From assembly GCA_034008185.1 (NCBI GenBank), contig CM067084.1:1941385-2005384 (forward strand): a DNA stretch of 64,000 bases. Reading direction: 5' to 3'. The position numbers were made by a program, and so were the translations under genes. Every line of letters begins with the position of its first letter. The first letter of the stretch is position 1. Source of the DNA: Gorsachius magnificus (lineage: Eukaryota; Chordata; Aves; Pelecaniformes; Ardeidae). Below are positions 12,711-22,514 of the stretch, piece by piece. The notes beneath the pieces are model-generated. The model made no database searches and was not told the DNA's origin. It saw only the letters and a program-made list of their open reading frames with translations.

Positions 12711-14269
12711 CTAAAGGCAAAAGATATAAATAACAAAAAATATTGGTTCTTTTTGCAGACCTACACAGCAAGTCTAGTTTGCTGACTTATTTTTGCCAAC
12801 CCTTCCCACCGTGCTCAATACACCGCTCTTTGCCAAAGATGAATATTCAACTTGCTAACTATCTTACGAGCATAGAAATGTTACGCCATGCTCAGCCAAT
12901 GGAGCCCACAGACTATACACAGAACTGAAAAAGGACCCAAGGAAACGTATCACATGATTTCTCCGCTACAAGGTCTCAAATAAGCTCCTTAGGAGAAGGG
13001 GTACCAGTGTATTGCACAAAAAGAGCACAGAAATACCCATTCGACATTATAGGCAGGCATTTCAAAATCTCATTATATATTTCTGGCTCTTAGGAACCCA
13101 GTGTTCAATGTAGTACCTTAGTTCCCGTCCTGAACGCATCCAAAGCCTCAATAACAAGCCTATCAAAGCCATTTAAACCTGTTGTAAATTACCTGTCATA
13201 ATTTACACTACTTCGTAATGTAAACATACATTACTCGACTTAAAGAGAAAAAAAAAAACCCTCAATAGCAAGCCTAGTAAAAAAGCCATCAGAGAACTCT
13301 AGCACATCATGTTACGCAGTTGTTTACAGCAATAACAAAGCTGCAAGAGTGAAAGTCAGAATCATAGAATCCTTTAGGTTGGAGAAGACCTTTAAGATCA
13401 TCAAGTCCAACCGTTAGTTGGAAGTAAGGAAGTGACTTGTAAGTTTAGAAGAGCTCTAACTGCTGTAACCAACGGTTACGTTTTTCTCTCATTCACTTAC
13501 GTTTCATACTACAAAGATATATTCATGAGGTTGTTTTCTCTTTTTAAAAAACATTAGATGCCCAAAGATCAAAGCCTCGTCATAAAGCCTCACCTATAGG
13601 AGGTGAATTCACATCTGGCTGAGCTCCAGTGCTCCAGGTGAAAGGGCTTCCCACACACCACCCCCAAATCAGCTGTGGCCTTAACTATAAATTGTTCTAT
13701 CTATCACAGCCATGTTCCTATAGCTATTTTGTCCTTTTTCTTTTAGTTCCAGTGGTATTTTCTGGTTTGCTCTTGTCACATACTCTGGTTTATAATTAGA
13801 AAATCATTATCATAACATTTTATTTGAAAATACACGGGCTACATTTGAAAGAACGTTCTTTTTTTAAGTATTTCCAGACTGTATTAGTCATCACTCAAGT
13901 ATTACAGCCTTCAGGGGAACACTACAATCTCAACTGAACTCTAATCATTAGGACCCGTGCGGTGCAAGATAAGGGTAGCTCAAGATTTTGAGAGGACAAT
14001 TTCCCAACTGTTTCCTTGCCTGAACCACGCAAAGCAAACCCTGAAACAAAGATACAGTGATATGCAGTGACACACAACTGAGACTTCACTGGAGCTGACT
14101 GCAAGCGTATTATTCTGTTATCATAAAAAAGGTCTAGAATCATAGTTAAATCCTGCAATTATTTTTTTTTAGAAAAAAATACTATAGAAGCACAAAGATC
14201 AAATTTAACATGCAAGGCACAGAACGTGTACTCTCGTTCTCTGTGCGGTCATAAATTTTTATTCCTCAC
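12711..14269. other. DCK intron 4 with a CR1 3' end
   Basis: A 1.56-kb intron containing a short antisense CR1 tail at about 13357-13415. Nothing else is recognised. Confidence 0.7.
13357..13415 (-). mobile_element. CR1 LINE 3' end fragment
   Basis: On the plus strand it reads AGAATCATAGAATC, then GGTTGGAGAAGACC and CATCAAGTCCAACC. This is the reverse complement of a CR1 tail, so the element is on the minus strand. Confidence 0.85.
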
Positions 14270-14417
14270 CTCAGGAGTGGCTCTGAGATAAATGATCCCA
14301 TCCAGCGCTAGGCTTTGACCAAACTGCTTATTCATCCAGTCATGCCAGTCTTGGTAAATAGTCCATTCAGTTTCGTTCATGCAATCAGACTCATATAAAT
14401 TAGCTGCAAAGATATAT
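14270..14417 (-). CDS. DCK: DCK exon 4
   Basis: The exon encodes 49 residues, starting [10 protein letters not shown] (completing the Arg codon of DRY) and ending IIYLRATPE. The phenylalanine matches human Phe137, which stacks on the base. The middle block [16 protein letters not shown] is essentially identical to human dCK. The acceptor is CTTCACAG and the donor is CCTGAG|GTGAGG. No frameshift or stop is present. Confidence 0.97.
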
Positions 14418-15090
14418 CTGTGAAGACAAAACAGTTACATCGAGAAAAATTAGCTTGAACAGGGTTATCATTCACTTTGCCTGAAGCAGTGCACAGCGAC
14501 TAGGAAAGACGCTGAACAGTAAGTTCTGAACACAGCAACGTCTGCGGCTCAGGTACCCGTTCAGGAATAAATCCACAAACCACCACTGGTTTGTACCCCG
14601 TGGTCGTTTATTGACAATGTATTAGAACACAGGGAACACCTAAGGGTTACGTGTTGGGATCTAGTTTTCAAATCTAACCTTCCCAACCCAGAAACACAGG
14701 CTACGGCACGATGAAATAGCTCAACCTGTTTCAAAAAGCAGAAAGGAAAACAAGACTAAGTGACAAAGAAATTGCTCTTGATTTTTCAATGCCTACTCCC
14801 CTCTTTAAGGGAAATGTGCATGCACAAATCGTAAAACAACTAGCCACAAAGAATGAGCTAATCAAGGCTACAGAATAAAACTATAAACCCTCAGACCAGT
14901 AATATTACTTTGCTGTCAACACCAATGAGAGAAAGGTAACAAACCACTTATTGAGGTTATTGTGACCCAGCAGTACCAAAATTATGACTAAAGGAGGTAC
15001 AAAACTCAGTCGCACTGTGCTTTGTATTTATTTATGCATTTTACTTAGGAGAACACTGATCTTCACTTTGAGGACTTCAGTCCAACATAC

Positions 15091-15284
15091 CTGTCGCTGT
15101 AGACAGATCGCTCAAAGAAGACCACAGGATTCTCCGCCTCCCTGAGTTTGCCATCAAGGGATCGGAGCTGAGCCCGGATCCTGCTGAGACACGCGTAGGT
15201 CTGGAAAGTGAAAGACCACCTCTCTGGTTTCTCATACATCATCCGAAGCACGTTTCTGCCACCCTTCTGCGATGAAGTCAGCTC
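15091..15284 (-). CDS. DCK: DCK exon 3: substrate-binding core and ERSVYSD motif
   Basis: The exon encodes 64 residues plus two bases of an arginine codon. It reads ELTSSQKGG, then [19 protein letters not shown], then FFERSVYSD. These correspond to human Tyr86, Gln97, Arg104 (in SRIRAQL), Glu127-Arg128 and Asp133, residues that bind and position the nucleoside. The SSQ tripeptide aligns with human Ser74-Gln75, the activating ATM-type SQ phosphorylation site, so that regulatory site appears kept. The acceptor is AACCAG and the donor is CGACAG|GTATGT. The 194-bp length is exactly compatible with the neighbouring phases. Confidence 0.97.
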
Positions 15285-17186
15285 CTGGTTTTAAACAAAT
15301 ACGGTGACCCTTTAAGTTGAGAAAGTGGACGAGTAAGGTAAAACAGAACTGCTCCACTATGGTAAAGCTGTTCAGCCTTTTCTGCAGGTTTACAATTGCA
15401 TCACTCACCTCTCAACCCTATCTGTAATACAAGGCATAAACGCCAGTAACGTTATTCCTCCTACGGCGCTGAGCTCAACAAGCAACTCTCTGCAACCTAC
15501 AGTGTCAAAATGCTCCAGTAGCAAAACACTTGGATCACTATTTCCAAGCTTTAATATAAGAGCAACATCTTATCGGTACAAAAAGTCAACAACATTGTAG
15601 AAAAACCCATACTCTTTTTACTCTGAGAAGGGGGAGTTTACAAGTTGGGCTCGTTTTGGTTTTCCATCTGTTCATTACAGTTCCTACGGTAACAGCTATG
15701 ATGCAGCACTCTCAGATAGGATTACTCTCTCATCTCACCTGGGAGGCTCAGAACAAACTCGGGGCCAAAGAGCTCCCTCAGCCCGCAAGGGAGATCAAAC
15801 GCCTCGAGACAGCCACTAAAGCTCACGGAAACCACATCCAAACACTGACATATTTTCAGAAACAGAAGTCAACACCTAGGTGACAGCAATTAAGATTCTA
15901 GAATTCCAGGTTTCATCATCATCGGGGGTCGGACTAGATGACCTTTAGGGGTCCCTTCCAACCCAAAACATTCTATGATTCTATGATCCTCATCTCGAAT
16001 TCCCTGCAACCATACCTACCCTAGTAAACCAAACGTGCCCAGCACCACGCTCTGACACTGGCCAAACGGCACACAAGAGCAATAGCCACAGCACTAAACA
16101 TTCTAAGCCTCCAAAAGGAGGTAGCTACAGGCAGTGCTCTTTTGGGAGAGTCCCCAGGCTATCCTACTGCCCAAACCGTGCCCGAGACCTGCTTGGCAGC
16201 ATCCTAGCTGGCCACGGGACAGAAGTCCGTGAGGGACAAGGGACACGGCCTGGTTCCACTATCCAGGATAAGTCCCCTACTCCATAATGAAGTAGAGAAG
16301 ATGCAGCCGCAGCAGCCTTTCACAACTCAGAATACCTGTATTTATCAGTTTCATCAGTAAGTAATTAAATATAAGATACAGAACTACCTGCCAGAAAAGA
16401 TTTCACTATCCTTCAAAAACACAGTATTAAGGAGCACAGTACTAAGCCATCTGGAATATTGCAGGTACAACTTTCACAACAACTAACTACTACAAAAGCC
16501 TTCCAGGGGCAAGCCATTGCCTTCGCATCACTCCTTCCTTATCCTCGTCCCTTTGCAGTATTCAACTGTCTTCATACCAACCCAGAAATTGTCTTGTCCG
16601 CTTTCTTCCTAATTCTCTTCTCCGCTCTGCTGGGGGGGTGAGCTGATGTTTGTGTGGGTCCTTAGCTGCTGGCCAGGGTCAAACCAACACAGTATGTTAA
16701 AAAAATTTAAAAAAGAAACCTTTAACTTGAAGTTCAAGTCCATTAAACTAGCTTCTTAGCTTAGTTCTTAAAAGAAAGGACTTCAGTCTGGTTTGGTATT
16801 TGGACTTCCTTTAGTATCATAAAAAAAAAAAAGAGCTGTTAAACTCTGAAAAAATGTAGCTGAGGAAAAATTAGAAACAACACACCCCACTAGAAGTTAA
16901 CATTTAGTTAACTAAAATACAGCATTCTTTTTGCCAAATCTAAAAAAGAAAAATCTTCTACAGTTCACAGAAAGCTGTCAACACAGCTGTGACTTAGACC
17001 ACTAGGTTGCAGCTGGATTGCCAACAGAATTAATTACAGGTAGCTCAAATATTATCCATTAGAATTATTATTTCCTAAACTACCTGGTCTATCAGATACA
17101 TTGCTCTCGTGAAATTAGAAAAACATTTGACTTGGTTTGGTTTTTTTATTTTATTTTAAGTTTCACCTCAGTTTCTTTCACCATAC
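15285..17186. other. DCK intron 2 with a CR1 3' end
   Basis: A 1.9-kb intron containing a sense CR1 tail at 15923-15987. The remainder is unique A/T-rich DNA with no recognised gene. Confidence 0.7.
15923..15987 (+). mobile_element. CR1 LINE 3' end fragment
   Basis: It reads GGACTAGATGACCTTTAGGG, then CCCTTCCAACCC and ATTCTATGATTCTATGAT, the diagnostic CR1 terminal octamer repeat, in sense orientation. Confidence 0.9.
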
Positions 17187-17305
17187 CTCACAATCGTCTT
17201 CAGAGTTTTGCTGAACATTGCACCATCTAGCTACAGGCTCCGGAACAACTTCCCATTCCTCATCGGCTTGCTTGAGAAGATTCACAAACGTCGACTTCCC
17301 TGCAG
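17187..17305 (-). CDS. DCK: DCK exon 2: second half of P-loop and dCK substrate motif
   Basis: This exon encodes 39 residues plus a split alanine codon. It begins [10 protein letters not shown], the GKS/T half of the Walker A loop that binds the phosphates of the donor nucleotide. It continues with [15 protein letters not shown], nearly identical to human dCK; the glutamate in VPEP corresponds to human Glu53, the catalytic base. The acceptor is CTACAG and the donor is GAG|GTATGG. The first codon is completed by a G from exon 1, as expected for ...GNI-A. The stretch after CNVQ (QNSEDDCE) is one residue longer than in human and diverged, as is typical for this loop. Confidence 0.95.
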
Positions 17306-18834
17306 CTGTAGAAAAAGCAGGCAAGAACAGCGATCAAAAATCGACGATAGCATCGTTATTTAACTACCGTACAGCTCTGGTTTCAAGTCCCATAAATTAT
17401 TCTCCCACAGGCCTGTACTTGTGGCTCCACAACAAGCATCAGAGACCATCGCATACCACAGATCTCCAATTGATTGAGCACCAGGTGTTTTCAGTTTTAT
17501 TTATTACACAACATCAGCAGCCAACTTAACAAAAATCAGTAACAACAACAAGTCTCAGCCCAGACCAATTATTTAAGTTGCAGAAAGCTGCATTTGCAAT
17601 TAGAACACCAAGTCTTAATTTTTTTTAAAGGTACGTAATGGTCCAGTCTCAGGCATGAAGTTGCAGTCTCCTCAAGTGTTTTTAATAAGAAAAAAGAAGA
17701 AAAAAAAAAAGGGGAAGGGGGAAGCAAGCAAGCAATGACTAAAGAACCCTGAAGCAAAGTGGCAGTTTCTCAAAGGAAGATCCAAAGATGGGTTACATAT
17801 TACTTGCTACAGCACAGAAGTTGCCACCAACTGAAAAAAAGCTCAGGAAATTTGGAAGAAATCCTTAACACCTGATGGAGGTCAGCCAGCTGGGTATCGA
17901 CCACCAGAGCGGGTACTGGAGAACAAACTGACACCCCGGCAAATCCTATCCTTGATTTTTAAGCACAGCCTCTTGCCAAAAAACAAAAAAAAACCCTAAA
18001 TACACGACTGAAAAAATTGAGGAGTATCTCGTTGTGAACAGCACTTAACTTCTGCACTTGGCAGCAGTCAAAGAGGCTGCTCCGGCTGCCTGGGGGCACT
18101 GGATGCTACCAGGGTGACCCGGCTGCCTGCCTTTACGTGGGAGCCTTACCCTATGGTTGGGAAGGGTGCGGGACAATCATTGAGTGTTTTGGGTGGGAAG
18201 GGACCCCCAGAGCCCACCCAGCCCAACCCCCCTGCAGGAGCAGGGACACCTTGAACCACATCAGGTTGCTCACAGCCCCGGCCAACCTGGCCTGGAATGG
18301 TCCCACGGATGGGGCCTCCACCCCCTCTCTGGGCAACCCCTGCCAGGGTTTCACCACCCTCACTGGAAAGAATTTCTGCCTTAGATCCAGCCTAAACCTC
18401 CCCTGCTCCAGTTTAAAGCCATCCCCCCTTGTCCTGTCCCAGCTGGCCCTACTAAAAAGCTTGTCCCCCCCTTTCCTCTGGGCCCCCTTGAAGCCCTGAG
18501 CGGCCGCACTCAGCTCTGCCCGCAGCCTCCTCTGCTCCAGGCTGAACACCCCCAACTCTCCCAGCCTGGCCTCAGAGCAGAGGGGCTCCAGCCCTCGGAG
18601 CATTTTAGTAGCCCCTCGGATCATTTTAGTAGCCCTCCCCTGGCCCCGCTCCAACAGCTCCATGTCCTCCTGGTGCTGAGGGCTCCCGAGCTGGACGCGG
18701 GGCTCCAGGGGAGGTCTCCCCAGAGCAGAGCCGAGGGGCACAATCACCTCTTCAACGCCTCTTAGGAAAAGGGAATTGGTTTAAAAACTCTAAGAGAAAG
18801 CTCCCACACCCACCCACACACACCCCCCCGCTCT
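17306..18834. other. DCK intron 1 (partial), no exon recognised
   Basis: This stretch lies between DCK exon 2 and the CpG island. I searched the minus strand for a GNI-encoding exon end with a GT donor and found none. The right half is an antisense CR1 fragment (18171-18750). An A-rich run is present around 17700. Confidence 0.6.
18171..18750 (-). mobile_element. CR1 LINE fragment, about 580 bp
   Basis: This is the longest CR1 piece in the window. The plus strand shows the antisense landmarks TTGGGTGGGAAGGGACC, GCCAACCTGGCCTGGAA, AACCTCCCCTGCTCCAG and CTCTGCTCCAGGCTGAACA. A 198-codon minus-strand frame (18151-18747) runs through it but has no reverse-transcriptase motifs; it is the 3' portion and UTR of the element read in an open frame. 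It sits 85 bp from the CpG island. Confidence 0.9.
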
Positions 18835-19330
18835 CCTGACCGGACCGCAGGCCGCGCCGCCTCAGGCCGCTAGAGCGGGGAGGGGCCCCGCCGGCGGCCT
18901 CACCCCCCCCAGCTCCCCCCGGGCCCCCCCCCCCCCGCGTCTTCTTGATCCTGCCCTCCCGCCCCCGGGGGGGCCGGGGCGGGCGGGCCCCGCGCGCGCG
19001 CACGCGCGCACACCCGCCCAGCCCGCACCCGCGTTCGAATTTGGCGCGCGCGCGCGCGCGCGGCGGGGCCGGAAAGCCCGGCCCCTGACGTCAGCGGCGG
19101 CGACGGGGCGGCCTGGGGAGGCCGCCGGCGGCAGGCGGCAGGGCGGGGAGTCGAGCGCGGCGCTGCGGATCCAGGCGGAGCAGCGGAAGGAGCAGCACAT
19201 CGATGGGCGGGCGCCAGCCCTGCCGCGAGTTGCTCGGGTCTCGGCGCCCCGAAGGCAAAGCGCGCCCCGCTGAGCCAGGGGTGCTCCCCAGCAGCCGCCT
19301 GGGGTGAAGACCTGCCGGAAACACCTGCAG
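18835..19330. promoter_or_regulatory. CpG island, presumed DCK promoter
   Basis: This is the most CpG-dense stretch of the window, with long GC runs and an alternating CG tract at about 19043-19062. It contains a perfect CRE palindrome TGACGTCA at 19086-19093, GC boxes (for example 18976-18987 and about 19141-19148) and an E2F-type TTTGGCGC at 19040-19047. Its place 1.5 kb upstream of DCK exon 2 makes it the expected promoter and exon 1 region. A short minus-strand frame reading EGRIKK (18941-18958) resembles the residues just before the human SIEGNIA P-loop, but the following bases are a G-rich run that does not encode the rest. Confidence 0.75.
19086..19093. promoter_or_regulatory. CRE palindrome TGACGTCA
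   Basis: A perfect 8-bp cAMP response element within the CpG island, flanked by GC boxes. CREB/ATF sites of this kind are common close to the start site in CpG-island promoters. Function here is inferred. Confidence 0.5.
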
Positions 19331-19507
19331 AGGCACACGCAGGCTGGATCTAAAGGACATACCGGCCCCTCGTTTAGGCCGTTATTGCTGAAAACCCTAA
19401 AAAAAAAAAAAAAAAACCCCAAACAGCCAGCGCCCCCCTACCCTAGCACTGCGCCTCCCAAAGCGCGGGCACTGCGTTTTGGCTTTGTGAAGTTAAGATC
19501 AAGTTAG

Positions 19508-19554
19508 AAACATAGAATCGCTTCGGTTGGCAAAGGCCTTTAAGATCGTCGATG
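19508..19554 (-). mobile_element. CR1 LINE 3' end fragment
   Basis: A short antisense tail with CATAGAATCGCTTCGGTTGG and TTTAAGATCGTCGATG. It lies just outside the CpG island and faces another CR1 tail at 19780-19901. Confidence 0.75.
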
Positions 19555-19779
19555 TTATATGTTACTCCCTTAAATAATTTATAGGAGTCGTGATGAAATT
19601 TGGTATCAAGTTTATTGAGTAAGCAGTCAGAAAACAGCGCTGGGCGGCCCGGGAGACCCTTGCTCCCTCCAAAGGCGCGCGCTGTGTGTTGATTTTCCTC
19701 AAAGTTCTACTACAAGGTGTTACATATACATAAGATTCCCAAATATGCCTATACATATGCATGACATATATACATATGA

Positions 19780-19901
19780 AGAAGGAGAGATGAGGTGCTC
19801 AGGGCCAGGGTTTAGTGGTGGGATGGCAGGGCTAGGTTAACGGTTGGACTCGATGATCTTAAAGGGCTTTTCCAACCGAGGTGATTCTATGATTCTATGA
19901 C
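19780..19901 (+). mobile_element. CR1 LINE 3' end fragment
   Basis: A sense-strand tail with GGTGCTCAGGGCCAGGGTTT, GGTTGGACTCGATGATCTT and GATTCTATGATTCTATGA. It is in opposite orientation to the CR1 tail at 19508-19554. Confidence 0.85.
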
Positions 19902-20541
19902 TTGTCCCCGCTTCGTATTAAAATTAGCCCCAGGAAGTCATTTCCATGAACTCCTCCCCGCTGCGCTTGACTCAGTGCCTCCTTGCGGTGGTCGTCGGGG
20001 GTCGTGGGGATGAAGGCTGATGGCTCCTCTTCATCACCGCTAGTATCCCCCTGTTCTCGCGCAGACTCTCTTGCTCCTTGGCTCTTGCCCAAACTGCGGA
20101 GTTGGTGCAAATCAGTTCTAAAGGGAAGCTCCTGGTTCTTACCAAAAACTGTCCTTGGTAAGGAGCCACAAATCTTTCTGTTACGCACCTCCCCTCCCAC
20201 CAGAGTCCCTTTTTATGGCATCCTGGTATCTTTCTGCAGCTGCACGTACTGTTGTTAGGGTCATCCTGACAGCACGAAGCAGGGAAGGCTAGTGCTTGTT
20301 TGCTTAGCAGGCTATGTCACTCAGGAATTTGGTCATCGATTACGTATCAGGTTTTCACACAACGGTGACTTTAAGCAGAGGATGGAGCAAAGATGCAAGT
20401 AATAAGGGGGGGCCTTCTTCCCTCACCTGCCGGTTTGAGAACAAATTCATTATAGATTTAATTATTACACTCTTACTTCTTGCTTTCTCCATTGTCTTTA
20501 ATTGAATGTGATGAACAAACAGTTTACTATCTATCACAATC

Positions 20542-20762
20542 GAGTCCAACCTTAAACCTAACCCTGCCATCCCCCCACTCAACCCCGTCCCTCAGCACCT
20601 CATCTCTCCTTCTTTTAAATCCCTCCAGGGGTGGGGACTCGACCACCTCCCTGGGCAGCCCCTTCCAGAGCCTGACAGCCCTTTCGGTGAAGAAGTTTTT
20701 CCTAATGTCCAACCTAAACCTGCCCTGGCGCAGCTTCAAACCGTTCCCCCTCGTCCTATCAT
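20542..20762 (-). mobile_element. CR1 LINE fragment, about 220 bp
   Basis: Antisense CR1 landmarks are present: GAGTCCAACCTTAAACCT, CTCCCTGGGCAGCCCCTTCC, CCTAATGTCCAACCTAAACC and CCTCGTCCTATC. It has lost the terminal octamer repeats. Confidence 0.9.
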
Positions 20763-20779
20763 CAAGTTAAACGGGGGGG

Positions 20780-21360
20780 AAAACCCCTCCCGCCTCGGAG
20801 CGGGGTGCAGGCAGCCAGGTGATGCCACCCCCACCCCTTTGTGTGTAAAACCGTGTGCACCGTCCCCCGAACCCCCACCAAAGCCAGCGTTTGCAGGGAA
20901 CCGGATGAAAAGTGGGATTTTAAGTCGCCTCGCCCACCCCCTGGTGCAAACCGCTTAGCGGGTGCGGGTGCGAGCTGACTTACCCCCGGTACGGGGTGCC
21001 TGGGGGTGACGGGTGGGAGGCAAGAAGGCAGGGGGAGGGAAGGGATGCAGACCTGAGGGTCGGAAACCCGGAGCGCTGCAGCCATCAGGGTCACGCAAGG
21101 CTTGCAGGAGGAAATAAAAAAAAAAAAAAAAAAAAAAAAAAAGATCAAAAAAAAGGCACCTGCGCTGCCACGCACAGCAAAAAAACCGCGTCTGTGCTCC
21201 AGGTGAAGCTGGCGCCCCGAGGCAGCGGAGCCCTGCGGCTGCCCCAGGACCCCCTCCTCGCAGCAAAGCTTCCAAACCCACCCCGGGAAGCACTTTAGGC
21301 GCTATCCCCCTTCGTTATGGGAAACCCCGCACGGAGCTCCACGCGTACGAGGTCAATGCA
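20780..21360. promoter_or_regulatory. Second GC-rich, CpG-containing zone
   Basis: This stretch is GC-rich with scattered CpGs and includes a strong minus-strand splice donor, GGG|GTAAGTCA, at 20984/20983. A minus-strand ATG with a MAAALRVSDP frame lies upstream at about 21085. It might be an upstream alternative exon of DCK or a non-coding RNA start, but no homology supports it. Confidence 0.25.
21116..21143 (+). repeat. Poly(A) run, 28 bases
   Basis: An uninterrupted A28 inside the GC-rich zone, preceded by GGAGGAAAT. It could be the tail of an old retroposed sequence, but no parent gene is recognised upstream. Confidence 0.85.
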
Positions 21361-21496
21361 GGTCGTGGAACAAGAAAATGAAACGGGGCTCAGGGTGGTT
21401 TACTGCTGTGGTGTCTGCCTGCAATACAAACAGTCACAAATTCAGACAAGGCAATTACAAAAATCTAATTTGTGTGCCTATATGTACAATACATCT

Positions 21497-21509
21497 GGGG
21501 GGGGGGGGG
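21497..21509 (+). repeat. Poly(G) run, 13 bases
   Basis: An uninterrupted G13 just beyond the presumed MOB1B transcript end. Confidence 0.9.
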
Positions 21510-21591
21510 AAGAAACAACTATCTACAATAGAAGATAATTTAGAAACAAGTTCAAGAAGGAGACGAAGACAATCGTGGTCAAACATAGCTA

Positions 21592-21597
21592 TTTATT
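21592..21597 (-). promoter_or_regulatory. Poly(A) signal candidate, distal MOB1B
   Basis: AATAAA on the minus strand. It is the last signal before the GC-rich intergenic zone and fits a transcript end near 21565-21580. Confidence 0.45.
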
Positions 21598-21769
21598 CTC
21601 TCTTATAAACAGCTTTCAGTTTCTTACTGAAAATACCCTAGCATTTAAATATTTTGTCCCATCACATACAACAATCTGTATACATTATTTACAGCTCAAA
21701 TAAACACGTTGCAGATTTTCAGACATTCAACTTCGTGGTTTTTTGTTTTGTGGGGTTTTTTTGGGTTTT

Positions 21770-21770
<1 letters not shown>

Positions 21771-21801
<31 letters not shown>
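21771..21801 (-). repeat. 31-base A run (T31 on plus) in MOB1B 3'UTR
   Basis: On the minus strand an ATTAAA lies about 10-20 bases upstream of A31. It is flanked on plus by further T-rich sequence at 21740-21770. It would act as an internal oligo-dT priming site in cDNA libraries. Confidence 0.85.
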
Positions 21802-22490
21802 CTTTTCCTCTTTAATCAAAAGCTGTTCTCATTTAAAACTAAAATATCCATCGGTGGCTACAAACTGAAGCAGTATTGGCACAGGTAGCTTACGGTAAGG
21901 GTTCTCATCTTGCACTTCATCTTTTACACCGCATTTTCTCTCACATATTTTAGCATTCTAAAGGAGGAGGAAAGGTTAGTGTTGCTTTCGTTATTTCTTC
22001 TCTTTGCCCTAAAAAATGGCCCTTTATTGAAGCCTCATTCGCTTATATCACATTCTCCTCTCTCCCCCCCACTGCACATCAAGGTTTGTGCTTCGGGGTC
22101 CTAAGCAACACAACCTCGGCGTCCCCAAATCGTAAAACACACATGAAAATAAGCGTTCCCTCCGCGACACGTCTCTGAAAAATGTCAGAAGTTGCAAATG
22201 TACAAAAATAATGAGTATAGTTTAGTGGCTATAAAAATTAATCTCCCCTAAAAATACAATACTCTATGAACAATTGAGGGAATTTAGGGAATTCAAAGGA
22301 AAACGGAGTTTGGTATTTACCTAGACTGCAGTCTTAACCTGGCAAGAGGAAATTGTAAGAAAAGCAGGAGAATAAGAAAGGTTGAACGCCTAAAATAACC
22401 AATGTTAGTCTCATCTTAATAGCGAAGGATGTCCAGGAAAGGACAACAGGCATCCATAAAACTGCGAGTGGTTTTAGTGGCGCAGTTTGG

Positions 22491-22514
22491 AAAAAAAAAA
22501 AAAAAAAAAAAAAA
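22491..22514 (+). repeat. Poly(A) run, about 24 bases
   Basis: An A homopolymer on plus inside the presumed MOB1B 3'UTR, followed by A/C-rich sequence. Confidence 0.8.

Larger units (their letters stand above)
6940..19330 (-). other. DCK: DCK gene span (deoxycytidine kinase), exon 1 unresolved
   Basis: This is the whole locus of a deoxyribonucleoside kinase of the non-TK1 family, transcribed right to left. Six exons (17187-17305, 15091-15284, 14270-14417, 12595-12710, 12067-12166, 8847-8873) join in frame to give 234 residues, against 230 for the same part of human dCK. The four extra residues are one near the exon 2/3 junction and three close to the C-terminus. All five internal introns are GT-AG. 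The enzyme phosphorylates deoxycytidine, and also dA and dG, in the salvage pathway. Birds are reported to carry two dCK paralogs and to lack dGK; position next to MOB1B argues for the ancestral DCK, but I cannot settle the paralog from sequence alone. The left limit is a guess from poly(A) signals, the right limit from the CpG island. Confidence 0.9.
19331..21561. other. MOB1B-DCK intergenic interval
   Basis: This lies between the presumed DCK promoter and the presumed MOB1B mRNA end. It contains three CR1 fragments, a (TATACA)-like AT-rich patch near 19725-19780, a second GC-rich zone (20780-21360), an A28 run and a G13 run. No exon of a known gene is recognised. Confidence 0.6.

Noticed and set aside
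18151..18747. 198-codon minus-strand frame
   Set aside because: It lies within a CR1 fragment. It is the non-coding 3' part of the element, and no reverse-transcriptase or endonuclease motif is present.
19091..19422. Arg/Pro-rich minus-strand frames in the CpG island, considered as mitochondrial-type DCK N-termini
   Set aside because: They do not lead into a GNI-encoding exon end with a donor. Long open frames are expected in GC-rich DNA.
21116..21143. A28 run as the tail of a processed pseudogene
   Set aside because: Upstream sequence does not resemble the 3' end of any mRNA I recognise, and no target-site duplication was seen.
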